Assembly (NCBI GenBank): GCA_903893215.1
Contig: CAITLJ010000013.1
Span: 1-64,000, forward strand
Direction: 5' to 3'
DNA: 64,000 bases
Source of the DNA: an uncultured Ferrovum sp.
GTDB lineage: Bacteria > Pseudomonadota > Gammaproteobacteria > Burkholderiales > Ferrovaceae
Shown here: positions 1 to 10,948 of the stretch, piece after piece
How positions within the stretch are numbered: position 1 is the stretch's first letter
How the letters are laid out: each line of letters opens with the position of its first letter
Translations under genes and position numbers: made by a program
The notes under the pieces: model-generated
What the model was told of the DNA's origin: nothing
Database searches by the model: none
The model's input: only the letters and a program-made list of their open reading frames with translations

Positions 1-2
1 AT

Positions 3-2757
<2,755 letters not shown>

Positions 2758-2767
2758 GGAGAACATC

Positions 2768-3472
2768 ATGCCCAGTACCCTCACGTATCAGGAACGTCGC
2801 GGCCAACTGCTCGATTACTTCGATCGCACCGCTGTCGACGCATGGAAACGCCTGACCTCGGATGTGCCGGTCAGCGGTGTGCGCGCCACGGTGCGCGAAG
2901 GCCGTCTGCGCATGCGCAATACCCTGCTGTCCTGGCTGCCGGTCGACCTGCAGGGTGCGCGCATCCTTGATGCCGGCTGTGGCACCTGCGTGATGGCCGC
3001 TGAACTCGCCGACCGGGGTGCGGACGTGCTGGCCATCGACCTGTCGCCCAATCTCGTGCGACTGGGTGAGGAGCGCTTCGGAGCGCGACGCAGTCGCGGC
3101 CGGATGCGGTTCGCAGTCGGTGATTTTGCGGATCCTGCACTCGGCCAGTTCGATTACGTGATCGCGATGGATTCACTGATCCATTACAGCGCCCAGGACA
3201 CGGCACGCACGGTGGCTGAACTGGGCCACCGTACCCGTCAGACGATCTGCTTCACTTACACCCCAAGCAACCTGCTGCTGACCAGCATGTTGGCGGTAGG
3301 GCGACTGTTCCCTCGAAGTGACCGCTCACCCGCGGTGGTGCCGGTCGATCAGCGTCACCTGCATCGCCTGCTCACCGCCCCGGCGCTCGGTGGCCATCTG
3401 ATGCCGGCGCGCAGTGCCCGTGTTTCGCATTATTTCTACAAGTCGCAGGCCCTGGAGGTTGGCTGCGCATGA
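2768..3472 (+). CDS. bchM: Mg-protoporphyrin IX O-methyltransferase
   Basis: BchM uses S-adenosylmethionine to methylate the ring C propionate of Mg-protoporphyrin IX, giving the ester that AcsF cyclises. The protein is 234 aa, usual for the family, with SAM motif I at ILDAGCGTC (near residue 65) followed by an acidic residue region AIDLSP. The ATG at 2768 has AGGAG just upstream, 10 bp after the bchL stop. Its stop overlaps the lhaA start (ATGA), so the two are probably translationally coupled. The neighbours bchH and bchL make the assignment secure. Confidence 0.95.
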   Translation: MPSTLTYQERRGQLLDYFDRTAVDAWKRLTSDVPVSGVRATVREGRLRMRNTLLSWLPVDLQGARILDAGCGTCVMAAELADRGADVLAIDLSPNLVRLGEERFGARRSRGRMRFAVGDFADPALGQFDYVIAMDSLIHYSAQDTARTVAELGHRTRQTICFTYTPSNLLLTSMLAVGRLFPRSDRSPAVVPVDQRHLHRLLTAPALGGHLMPARSARVSHYFYKSQALEVGCA

Positions 3473-4914
3473 TCGCCCTCCGCTCACTCGTCCGTGACCG
3501 CATGCTGCGCCAGTGGGCGCAGATCGGTGCCCGCTACCTGCCGTTTGCCGATGCAGCCTCCAGCGAGTTCGGGCTGGGCCGCATGCTGCGCCTGTCGCTG
3601 TTCCAGTGCACGGTGGGCATGGCGCTGGTGCTGCTCAACGGCACCCTCAACCGCATCCTGATCGTCGAGATGGGCGCCTCGGCCAGCGCCGTGGCGCTGC
3701 TGGTTTCGCTGCCGCTGGTGTTTGCCCCGTTCCGTGCGTTGCTTGGGCACAAGTCCGACCATTACCGCAGTGCACTGGGCTGGCGCCGGGTACCGTACAT
3801 CTGGATGGGCACCCTGGTGCAGTTTGGCGGCCTTGCAATCATGCCGTTCGCCTTGATCCTGCTCTCCGGTGACACCCATGGGCCGGCCTGGATCGGCAAG
3901 GCTGGTGCCGCCTTTGCCTTCCTGCTGGTCGGCGCCGGCATGCACACCGTGCAGACCGCCGGGCTGGCGCTGGCTACCGACCTGGCCCCCGAAGACAAGC
4001 GGCCGCGCGTGGTGTGCCTGCTTTACGTGATGTTGCTGCTCGGCATGGTGGTGAGCAGCCTGGTGTATGGCGTGCTGCTCACCGACTACCAGCCGGTCAA
4101 GTTGATCCGGGTGCTGCAGGGCAGCGGTGTGGTGGTGATGGTGCTCAACTGTGTGGCGCTGTGGAAGCAGGAGGCACGCAACCCGGCCCGGCAGGAGCAG
4201 CAGGCGCCGGCCCCGGCGTTCGAAGAAAGCTGGCGCAACTATCGTGCCCAGCCCGGCGTGCTGCGCAGCCTGCTGGCCGTGGCCCTCGGTACCGCCGCCT
4301 TCAGCATGCAGGACATACTGCTCGAACCCTACGGTGGCGAGGTGCTGGGACTGCCAGTGTCGGCCACCACTTCACTCACCGCCCTCACCGCGATGGGCAC
4401 CCTGCTGGCATTCACGCTGGCCGCCCGCTGGCTGGAGCAACGCGCCGACCCCTGGCGTCTGGCTGCGTATGGCGCACTGGCCGGCACTGTGGCGTTTGCG
4501 CTGGTCATCCTGTCGGCACCGTTCGGTTCGCCTGGCCTGTTTCGCCTGGGCGCCTTCGTGATCGGCTTTGGCAGCGGTCTGTTCGGGCTGGGTTCCCTGA
4601 CCGCAGCCATGGCCAACCGCGAGCAGGCCGACAGTGGCATGGCGCTGGGCGCCTGGGGTGCTGTGCAGGCCACCGCCGCCGGACTGGCCGTGGCCTTTGG
4701 TGCCGGCCTCAAGGATCTGGTGGCGAACTGGGTGGCGCACGGCTGGCTGGGTTCGGCCATGCAGGGGCGTGACAGTGCCTATGGCGTGGTCTACCACGTG
4801 GAGATTGCCATGCTGTTTGCCGTGCTGGTGGTGATCGGTCCGCTGGTCCGCCGCACGCGGCTGGACCGCAACACCAAGAAGCCCACTTTCGGATTGGCGG
4901 AATTTCCCGGCTGA
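3469..4914 (+). CDS. lhaA: LhaA/PucC-family light-harvesting 1 assembly protein (BCD family, MFS fold)
   Basis: A 481-aa protein with about 12 hydrophobic segments that belongs to the bacteriochlorophyll-delivery branch of the major facilitator superfamily. Family members assist LH1 (LhaA) or LH2 (PucC) assembly in the membrane. Sequence hallmarks include the early LGRMLRLSLFQ segment, VPYIWMGTLVQFGG and a central ALGTAAFSMQDILLEPYGGEVL. The position between bchM and puhA is the classical place of lhaA, which favours this name over pucC; no pucBA genes are seen. It starts inside the bchM stop (4-nt overlap). Confidence 0.93.
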   Translation: MIALRSLVRDRMLRQWAQIGARYLPFADAASSEFGLGRMLRLSLFQCTVGMALVLLNGTLNRILIVEMGASASAVALLVSLPLVFAPFRALLGHKSDHYRSALGWRRVPYIWMGTLVQFGGLAIMPFALILLSGDTHGPAWIGKAGAAFAFLLVGAGMHTVQTAGLALATDLAPEDKRPRVVCLLYVMLLLGMVVSSLVYGVLLTDYQPVKLIRVLQGSGVVVMVLNCVALWKQEARNPARQEQQAPAPAFEESWRNYRAQPGVLRSLLAVALGTAAFSMQDILLEPYGGEVLGLPVSATTSLTALTAMGTLLAFTLAARWLEQRADPWRLAAYGALAGTVAFALVILSAPFGSPGLFRLGAFVIGFGSGLFGLGSLTAAMANREQADSGMALGAWGAVQATAAGLAVAFGAGLKDLVANWVAHGWLGSAMQGRDSAYGVVYHVEIAMLFAVLVVIGPLVRRTRLDRNTKKPTFGLAEFPG

Positions 4915-4981
4915 GCAGGCCGCACGCAGTTCAACACACCAACAGCGATCGCACCGCATCGCAAGCAACGGAGGACTCACC

Positions 4982-5752
4982 ATGGAACAAGGCGCCATTA
5001 CCGGCTACATCGATGTTGCACAGATCGTGCTCTACATGTTCTGGATTTTCTTTTTCAGCCTGGTGATCTACCTGCATCGCGAAGGCAAGCGTGAAGGGTA
5101 TCCCACCATTTCGGACGATGGTTTGCCGGTCTTCAATCCGGAGGGGCTGTGGGGCATGCCCACCCCCAAGACCTATCTGCTGCCGCATGGCGGTTCGCGC
5201 CTTTCACCCCCGGGAGCTGGGGAGGACGACCGTGCAATCGCGGCAGTGGCGATTGCCGGTGGACCGGGATCGCCGCTCGAACCTACCGGCGATCCGCTGG
5301 TGGATGGTGTCGGACCGGCCGCCTGGGCGATGCGTGCACCCGAACCGGATCTTGCCACCGACGGTCGGCCAAAGATCGTGCCGCTGCGGGTGGCGGCCGA
5401 CTTCAACATTGCGGCAGAAGACGATGACCCGCGCGGCATGCCGGTCGTGGCTGCCTGCGGCTCGGTGGTCGGCAAGGTGACCGAGTGCTGGATCGACCGC
5501 GCCGAATCGCTGGTGCGTTATCTGGAAGTGGAGCCGGCCGCCGGTGGCAGCCGCCTGTTGCTGCCGGTACCGTTCAGCACGATTTCTGGCGGGCGGGTGC
5601 GCGTGGTGTCACTGTTTGCCCAGCACTTTGCCAAGGTGCCACGCACGGCGCATGCCGATCAGGTCACCCTGCGCGAGGAAGATCAGATCAGCGGATATTT
5701 TGGCGGCGGCCACCTCTACGGTCACCCCGATCGCCTGGGGCCGCTGCTGTGA
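4982..5752 (+). CDS. puhA: Photosynthetic reaction centre H subunit
   Basis: PuhA caps the cytoplasmic face of the type II reaction centre and helps proton delivery to QB. The 256-aa product has one N-terminal membrane helix (about residues 10-31), the conserved LHREGKREGYP just after it, and a soluble C-terminal domain with conserved FNIAAEDDDPRG. The ATG at 4982 is preceded by GGAGG. The stop overlaps the GTG start of puhB. The 67-bp gap before the gene separates it from lhaA. Confidence 0.97.
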   Translation: MEQGAITGYIDVAQIVLYMFWIFFFSLVIYLHREGKREGYPTISDDGLPVFNPEGLWGMPTPKTYLLPHGGSRLSPPGAGEDDRAIAAVAIAGGPGSPLEPTGDPLVDGVGPAAWAMRAPEPDLATDGRPKIVPLRVAADFNIAAEDDDPRGMPVVAACGSVVGKVTECWIDRAESLVRYLEVEPAAGGSRLLLPVPFSTISGGRVRVVSLFAQHFAKVPRTAHADQVTLREEDQISGYFGGGHLYGHPDRLGPLL

Positions 5753-6447
5753 CCCGCGTCGTCCGCGACCGTATCGACGGCATCGCCGAGCCGTTGCCCG
5801 CAGGCGAGCGCGTGGTCTGGTCGGAGCGCCCTGAGCAGTGGGCGTTTGCCTTCCGCTTGCTGCGCCTGCGCTGGGTGGCTGGCTGGTTTCTGCTGCTGGC
5901 AATCTGGCGCGGTCTGCAGGCATGGCAGGCCACTGGTGACGTGGGCGAAGTCTTGTCGCGGGCCACCAGCATCCTGCCGCTGGCGATTCCCGGTCTGGGC
6001 CTGTTGGCCGCCTTGGGCTGGCTGATGGCACGCAACAGTACCTATGCGCTGACTGGCGAACGGCTGGTGGTGCAGACTGGCGTGGCCCTGCCGATCACCG
6101 TGAACCTGCCGCTGCGCCTGATCGACGGCGTGGCCCTGCGCGCCCTGCCCAAAGGCCGCGCTGACCTTGTCATTACGTTGGCCGCCGGTTCACGGCTCAA
6201 GCCTTTTGCCTTGTGGCCGCATGTGCAGGGTTGGCAGAACGACCGGGTGCAGCCGGTGCTGCGTGACCTGTCACCGCAGGCGCAGGCCAACCTGTTGCCC
6301 TTGCTGACCCGGGCGCTGCAGGGTACCGACCTGGCGCAGGCCAGCGTGGTGTCCGTCAACCGTGGGCTGTCCGGTCTGGCATCGGTGCCGCCATCCGCTG
6401 TCGCGCACACGCAGCATCACTCCTGGATTGCAGGGCAGCCGTCATGA
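5749..6447 (+). CDS. puhB: Photosynthetic complex assembly protein PuhB
   Basis: PuhB is a membrane protein needed for efficient reaction centre assembly in purple bacteria. From the GTG at 5749 it is 232 aa, with an N-terminal ERVVWSERPEQW segment, two or three hydrophobic helices (about residues 40-60 and 75-100) and a PH-like region containing NSTYALTGERLVV. The GTG is chosen because it overlaps the puhA stop by 4 nt and gives the family length; the open frame upstream only shadows puhA. Its own stop overlaps the puhC ATG. Confidence 0.92.
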   Translation: MTRVVRDRIDGIAEPLPAGERVVWSERPEQWAFAFRLLRLRWVAGWFLLLAIWRGLQAWQATGDVGEVLSRATSILPLAIPGLGLLAALGWLMARNSTYALTGERLVVQTGVALPITVNLPLRLIDGVALRALPKGRADLVITLAAGSRLKPFALWPHVQGWQNDRVQPVLRDLSPQAQANLLPLLTRALQGTDLAQASVVSVNRGLSGLASVPPSAVAHTQHHSWIAGQPS

Positions 6448-6926
6448 AGATCGCCAGTGTGTCGCGCAGCCTGCCAATGCCCCCGCGCATGCGCAGCGCA
6501 CGTCCGCAGGTCCGGCTCGGTGCGCTGCTGTTTTGTGCCGGTGCGCTGATGGCTGCGCCGTCACAAGCGGCCGCCATGGAGCGCCTGCTGCAGTTCGTGC
6601 CCCTCGATGACGGCCGCGAGGCCGTGCTTGACGCGCAATCGCTTGGTCTGGTGCGCATGTTTGGCACCGAAGAAAACACGTTCCTGCGCATTACGGTGCG
6701 TGGCTTGCAGCACTACCGTCTGACTCACCACCTTGATCGCGAACAGCCCTTCCGCTTGTGGGTGGATCGCGACACCGGCCTCAACCTGGAAGATCCGCTG
6801 ACCCATCATTCGATGGCCCTGCGTGCTTTTGGTGTGGCCGCCGTGGCCGCGGCAGCCCCCTTGCTGACCAACCCGGCAACACCCCTCGCCACCCCGCCGG
6901 TGCGCTGCACCCGGCGCGATTGCTGA
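6444..6926 (+). CDS. puhC: Photosynthetic complex assembly protein PuhC
   Basis: A 160-aa membrane-anchored periplasmic protein. Hydrophobic residues near 29-45 form a signal anchor, followed by a domain with RLLQFVPLDDGREAVLD. PuhC-family proteins support LH1-reaction centre organisation. The C-terminal 30 residues are rich in Ala, Pro and Thr and look poorly conserved. Assignment rests on the puhA-puhB-puhC-acsF order plus the membrane anchor and the domain start; overall sequence similarity in this family is low. Confidence 0.85.
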   Translation: MKIASVSRSLPMPPRMRSARPQVRLGALLFCAGALMAAPSQAAAMERLLQFVPLDDGREAVLDAQSLGLVRMFGTEENTFLRITVRGLQHYRLTHHLDREQPFRLWVDRDTGLNLEDPLTHHSMALRAFGVAAVAAAAPLLTNPATPLATPPVRCTRRDC

Positions 6927-6952
6927 TGCCTGCCTGACCTGGAGATTGCACC

Positions 6953-8017
6953 ATGGATGACCTGTTCGATTTCGCACCCCCCCTTGATGCCACCGAAACT
7001 GCCCGTCAGGACAGCCTGCTGGCACCGCGCTTTTACACCACCGATTTCGCTGCCATGGACCGCATCGACGTAAGCTCCGTGCGCAAGGACTGGGACGCGC
7101 TGATGGGTGAGTTCCGTGCCGACATCAACAAGGGCCACTTCGAACGTGCCGGCAGTTTCAAGGAGGCGGTGGACCTGCTGCAGGAACCGCTACGCTCCGA
7201 ATTTCTGGATTTCCTGATCAGTTCTGTCACGGCCGAATATTCCGGCTGCGTGCTCTACAACGAGATTGCCAAGAATGTCAGTAACCCGGACATCAAGGAA
7301 CTGATGCGCAGCATGGCGCGCGATGAAGCCCGTCATGCCAGCTTCATCAATCACTCGCTGCGCGACTTTGACCTCGCGGTGGATCTTGGCCGACTGAAGC
7401 GCGAAAAAAAGCAGACCTACTTCGCACCCAAGTTCATCTTCTACGCCACCTACCTGTCAGAAAAGATCGGCTACGCCCGGTACATCTCGATTTTCCGTCA
7501 GCTGGAGGCCCACCCGGAGTTTCGCTTCCACCCGATCTTCCTGTGGTTCGAACGCTGGTGCAACGATGAATTCCGGCACGGTGAAGCCTTCGCCTTGCTG
7601 ATGCGTGCCAACCCGGATCTGCTGGTCGGGCGCAACCGCCTGTGGATCCGTTTCTTCCTGGTGGCGGTCTACGCCACCATGTATGTGCGTGACCAGCGCC
7701 GGGTGGTGTTACACGACGCCTTCGGGCTCGATCCGCAACAATACGATTTCCGTGTGTTCGATATCACGTCCGCGATCAGCAGGCAGGTCTTCCCGTTCAC
7801 CCTCGATACCAATCATCCGGCATTTCGCGCGCTGCTGGGCCGGTTGCGCCAGGTGATGGATGCAAACGAGGCGGCCAGGAAACGCGGTGGTCTCGGGGGG
7901 CTGATCGGCAAGGTCGTCACCAGCGTGCAGGCCGTCGGCCTGTTCGTGCGTCTTTACCTGCACCCGGTGGTGCCAAATGAACTGCCAGCGGATATCCGTC
8001 TGGCGCCGAGCTGGTAA
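6953..8017 (+). CDS. acsF: Mg-protoporphyrin IX monomethyl ester oxidative (aerobic) cyclase
   Basis: AcsF is the diiron monooxygenase that forms the isocyclic ring E using O2. The 354-aa protein has the expected carboxylate/histidine iron ligands: E95 in TAEYSG, E125-x-x-H128 in DEARHASF and E206-x-x-H209 in [10 protein letters not shown] 6953 follows a weak GGAG. It lies in the puh operon between puhC and puhE, as in several betaproteobacterial clusters. No anaerobic BchE cyclase is in the window, so at least this route needs oxygen. Confidence 0.97.
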   Translation: MDDLFDFAPPLDATETARQDSLLAPRFYTTDFAAMDRIDVSSVRKDWDALMGEFRADINKGHFERAGSFKEAVDLLQEPLRSEFLDFLISSVTAEYSGCVLYNEIAKNVSNPDIKELMRSMARDEARHASFINHSLRDFDLAVDLGRLKREKKQTYFAPKFIFYATYLSEKIGYARYISIFRQLEAHPEFRFHPIFLWFERWCNDEFRHGEAFALLMRANPDLLVGRNRLWIRFFLVAVYATMYVRDQRRVVLHDAFGLDPQQYDFRVFDITSAISRQVFPFTLDTNHPAFRALLGRLRQVMDANEAARKRGGLGGLIGKVVTSVQAVGLFVRLYLHPVVPNELPADIRLAPSW

Positions 8018-8029
8018 GGCAGCGCGGCA

Positions 8030-9814
8030 ATGCTGACCCTACTTCAGCCGGTCGGGTTCGCTCTGGTGGCCTGGTGGTTCAGCACTGGGCTGATCATCTT
8101 CCTTGATGGTCTGCCTGTGCGCACCTTCCGCTACACCCTCGCGGGTGCCACCGCGCTGGCCATCGGTGGCTTGTGGGGACTGCAGGAAGTGGCCCAGGTG
8201 ACCACCAGCGGCGGGGCCTACTGCGGCTTCGCCTGTGGCCTGCTGGTTTGGAGCTGGCTGGAGGTCAGCTTCTACACCGGCCTCGTCACCGGTCCACGCA
8301 AGACACGCTGTGCCGAGGACTGCTCGGGTTGGACCCATCTGGGCCACGCTGTGGCCGCAAGCCTGTGGCACGAACTGGCCATCCTGGGGTTGGCCGCGAT
8401 CGTCTGGAAACTCAGCTGGGGTCAGCCCAATGCGGTCGGTGCGTGGACTTTTCTCACCTTGTGGTGGATGCACCAGAGTGCCAAGCTGAATGTGTTTCTT
8501 GGGGTGCGCAACCTGAACGCCCATTTCCTGCCCGACCATCTGGCATTCCTGCGCAGCTTCCTGCGTGAGGCGCCGATCAATCTGCTGTTTCCCGTATCGA
8601 TCACCGTCTCTACCGTGATCTGTGCAGCCATGGTGGGCGAAGCCCGTGCCTCCGCCGCTGGCAGCTTCATGCAGCTGGCCTGGGTGTTCGTCTGCACCCT
8701 GATGGTGCTGGCGATCATCGAGCACTGGGTGCTGGTGCTGCCGCTACCGTTTGCCCGACTGTGGGACTGGAGTCTGACTGGACGTCCGGTCAATGCGCCG
8801 CTGACCGTCGATGTCGTGGCAGGCTTCCTCGGTGCCGGCAAGACCACCGTGATGCGCCGGCTGCTCGAAACGGTCGATCCGTCGCAGCGCACCCTGGTGC
8901 TGGCCAATGATTTTTCCAGTCTGGGCATCGATGGTGCGCTTTTGTCCGGTCGGGGAGCCGAGGTGGTCGAACTGGCCAATGGCTGCATCTGCTGTACCCT
9001 GCGCGACGATCTGGCCAGCCAGCTCACCCGGCTTGCGGCCCGCCACGCCGTGCAGCGCGTGCTGGTCGAGCCGTCCGGTGTGGCCGACCTCGCCGTGTTG
9101 TTGAATGCCTTGCGCAGCCCGGCGCTGGCCCGGGTGGTAGGGCGCCTGAGCGTGCTGACTGTGATCGATGCCGGCGCCTTCCTGGCCGACTATGCGCGCC
9201 GGCCTACCTGGTTCGAAGCCCAGGTGCGCGTCTCGCAGCGCATCCTGGTGAACAAGGTGGATCTGGTGCAGGAGGGCTCACTGGAGGTGATCCGCCACAC
9301 CTTGCAGGCCATCCAGCCCGGGGTGCGCATGGTACTGGGGCGGCACGGCCTGCCCGACGACGGTGCGGCTGTCGCGGATTTGCTTGCGGTGGTGTCCGCC
9401 GTTGCGCCGGCAAGCGTCGCCGCAAGACCGGCTGTTGCGGCGGCAGTGTCCGGCCCGGCCTATCGCGAAGTGCGGCAGCCATCGTCTGCTGACGCTCTCG
9501 AACTGGCCACGCTGGGTCTTGAGAGCTGGAGTAGCCCACTGACCGGCAGCTGCGACGCCTTGCAGTTGCGCATGCTGCTCAATGGCCTTGGAAACGGGGA
9601 ATTCGGCCGGCTTGAGCGCGTGAAAGGCATCGCCCGCGCCGGGGCCGGCTGGGTGCGCTTCGATCTGGCGGGCGGCAATGCCGCGATCGCCGCGCATGCA
9701 CCCCAACAGGAAGAAAAACCGCGGGTGCTGGTGATTGGCCAGCACATCGATCGTTCCGGATTATTGCGTGCCTTTCAGGCGTGCATCCTCCCAGGAGTAA
9801 TGCAACATGGATGA
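8030..9814 (+). CDS. PuhE-type photosynthetic complex assembly protein fused to a CobW/G3E-family GTPase domain
   Basis: This is a two-domain protein of 594 aa. Residues 1 to about 250 are a polytopic membrane domain of the PuhE type (DUF3623, putative photosynthetic complex assembly protein 2), with about seven hydrophobic segments and a conserved RKTRCAEDC loop. Residues about 258-585 are a COG0523 (CobW, HypB/UreG-like) domain with Walker A GFLGAGKTT (265-273), NDFSSLGID, the metal-binding GCICC motif (C319, C321, C322), EPSG and NKVD (408-411). The frame is uninterrupted and no start codon with a good ribosome site is evident at the junction. COG0523 proteins are GTP-dependent metal chaperones (Zn, Co, Fe); a membrane-tethered chaperone serving cyclase or chelatase is my inference. 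The 3' end overlaps bchI by 8 nt. Normal PuhE is only about 250-270 aa. Confidence 0.92.
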   Translation: MLTLLQPVGFALVAWWFSTGLIIFLDGLPVRTFRYTLAGATALAIGGLWGLQEVAQVTTSGGAYCGFACGLLVWSWLEVSFYTGLVTGPRKTRCAEDCSGWTHLGHAVAASLWHELAILGLAAIVWKLSWGQPNAVGAWTFLTLWWMHQSAKLNVFLGVRNLNAHFLPDHLAFLRSFLREAPINLLFPVSITVSTVICAAMVGEARASAAGSFMQLAWVFVCTLMVLAIIEHWVLVLPLPFARLWDWSLTGRPVNAPLTVDVVAGFLGAGKTTVMRRLLETVDPSQRTLVLANDFSSLGIDGALLSGRGAEVVELANGCICCTLRDDLASQLTRLAARHAVQRVLVEPSGVADLAVLLNALRSPALARVVGRLSVLTVIDAGAFLADYARRPTWFEAQVRVSQRILVNKVDLVQEGSLEVIRHTLQAIQPGVRMVLGRHGLPDDGAAVADLLAVVSAVAPASVAARPAVAAAVSGPAYREVRQPSSADALELATLGLESWSSPLTGSCDALQLRMLLNGLGNGEFGRLERVKGIARAGAGWVRFDLAGGNAAIAAHAPQQEEKPRVLVIGQHIDRSGLLRAFQACILPGVMQHG

Positions 9815-10946
9815 TTCCTTGGCCACTGCATCGGCCCTTGCGGGTAATTTTGCTGCTGACCTGCACCCGTTAACCACGCCCGCCGGCAATCGGCCCGCCG
9901 CGGCGCGCACGCCCGCGCGCCGCAGCGTCTTTCCGTTCACTGCCCTCGTCGGCCAGGACGGCATGCGCGACGCGCTGCTGCTGGCGGTGGTGGATGCCGG
10001 CCTGGGCGGCGTGTTGGTGACCGGTGACCGCGGCACTGGCAAGTCCACGGCGGTGCGCGCATTGGCGGCCCTGCTGCCGGACATGCCGGTCGTGCAGGGC
10101 TGTGCCTATCATTGCCATCCGCTGCAACCTTCGCCGGATTGCCCGCACTGCAGTGCGCTGCAGGCGCGCGGGGTGGCTCTGCTGGCCGGGGCCCGCCCCG
10201 TGCCGGTAGTCGATCTGCCGTTGGGTGCCAGCGAGGATCGCGTGGTCGGTGCACTGGACCTCGAGCGCGCCCTGGTGCACGGCGAGAAGGCGTTTGAGCC
10301 GGGCCTGCTGGCGCGTGCCCATCGCGGTTTTCTGTATATCGACGAAATCAACCTGCTTGAAGATCACCTGGTCGATGTCTTGCTGGATGCAGCGTCCTCC
10401 GGCGAAAACGTGGTCGAGCGCGATGGCCTGAGTGTGCGTCATGCCGCCCGCTTTGTGCTGGTCGGCAGTGGTAACCCGGAAGAAGGCGAGTTGCGTCCCC
10501 AGCTGCTCGATCGCTTCGGGTTGGCGGTCGATGTACGCACGCCGACCGACTTAGCCGTGCGCGTCGAGGTGGTGCGCCGGCGTGCCGCCTTCGAGCAGGA
10601 TCCAGCGGCCTTTGTGGCGACTTATGAGCAGGCAGAACAGGCCCTGCGTGATCGCTTGGCCATGGCACAGCAGCGTCTGCAGCAGGTGGATGTGCCGGAC
10701 GCCATGGTGGAAGCGGCCGCCCGGCTGTGCATCGCGCTTGGTACCGATGGGCTGCGGGGCGAGCTTACCCTGGTCCGGGCAGCGCGCGCTGCCGCTGCCC
10801 TCGATGGCAGCGCTGCCGTGACGCTGGAGCACCTGCGCGACTGGGCGATTCCGGCGCTGCGTCATCGCCTGCGGCGCAATCCGCTGGATGAGGGCGGGTC
10901 GGACGTACGCATCGAACGCGCACTGACCGAAGTGTTTGGGGCGTGA
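9807..10946 (+). CDS. bchI: Magnesium chelatase ATPase subunit I
   Basis: BchI is the AAA+ ATPase that, as a ring with BchD, powers Mg2+ insertion by BchH. The 379-aa product has Walker A GDRGTGKST (73-81), Walker B FLYIDE (175-180) and sensor GSGNPEEGELRPQLLDRFG. Between strands it carries four cysteines, C99, C103, C112 and C115, with interspersed histidines, a possible metal site found in some but not all BchI proteins. The ATG at 9807 overlaps the 3' end of the puhE-cobW gene by 8 nt, so coupled translation is likely. Confidence 0.97.
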   Translation: MDDSLATASALAGNFAADLHPLTTPAGNRPAAARTPARRSVFPFTALVGQDGMRDALLLAVVDAGLGGVLVTGDRGTGKSTAVRALAALLPDMPVVQGCAYHCHPLQPSPDCPHCSALQARGVALLAGARPVPVVDLPLGASEDRVVGALDLERALVHGEKAFEPGLLARAHRGFLYIDEINLLEDHLVDVLLDAASSGENVVERDGLSVRHAARFVLVGSGNPEEGELRPQLLDRFGLAVDVRTPTDLAVRVEVVRRRAAFEQDPAAFVATYEQAEQALRDRLAMAQQRLQQVDVPDAMVEAAARLCIALGTDGLRGELTLVRAARAAAALDGSAAVTLEHLRDWAIPALRHRLRRNPLDEGGSDVRIERALTEVFGA

Positions 10947-10948
10947 AC

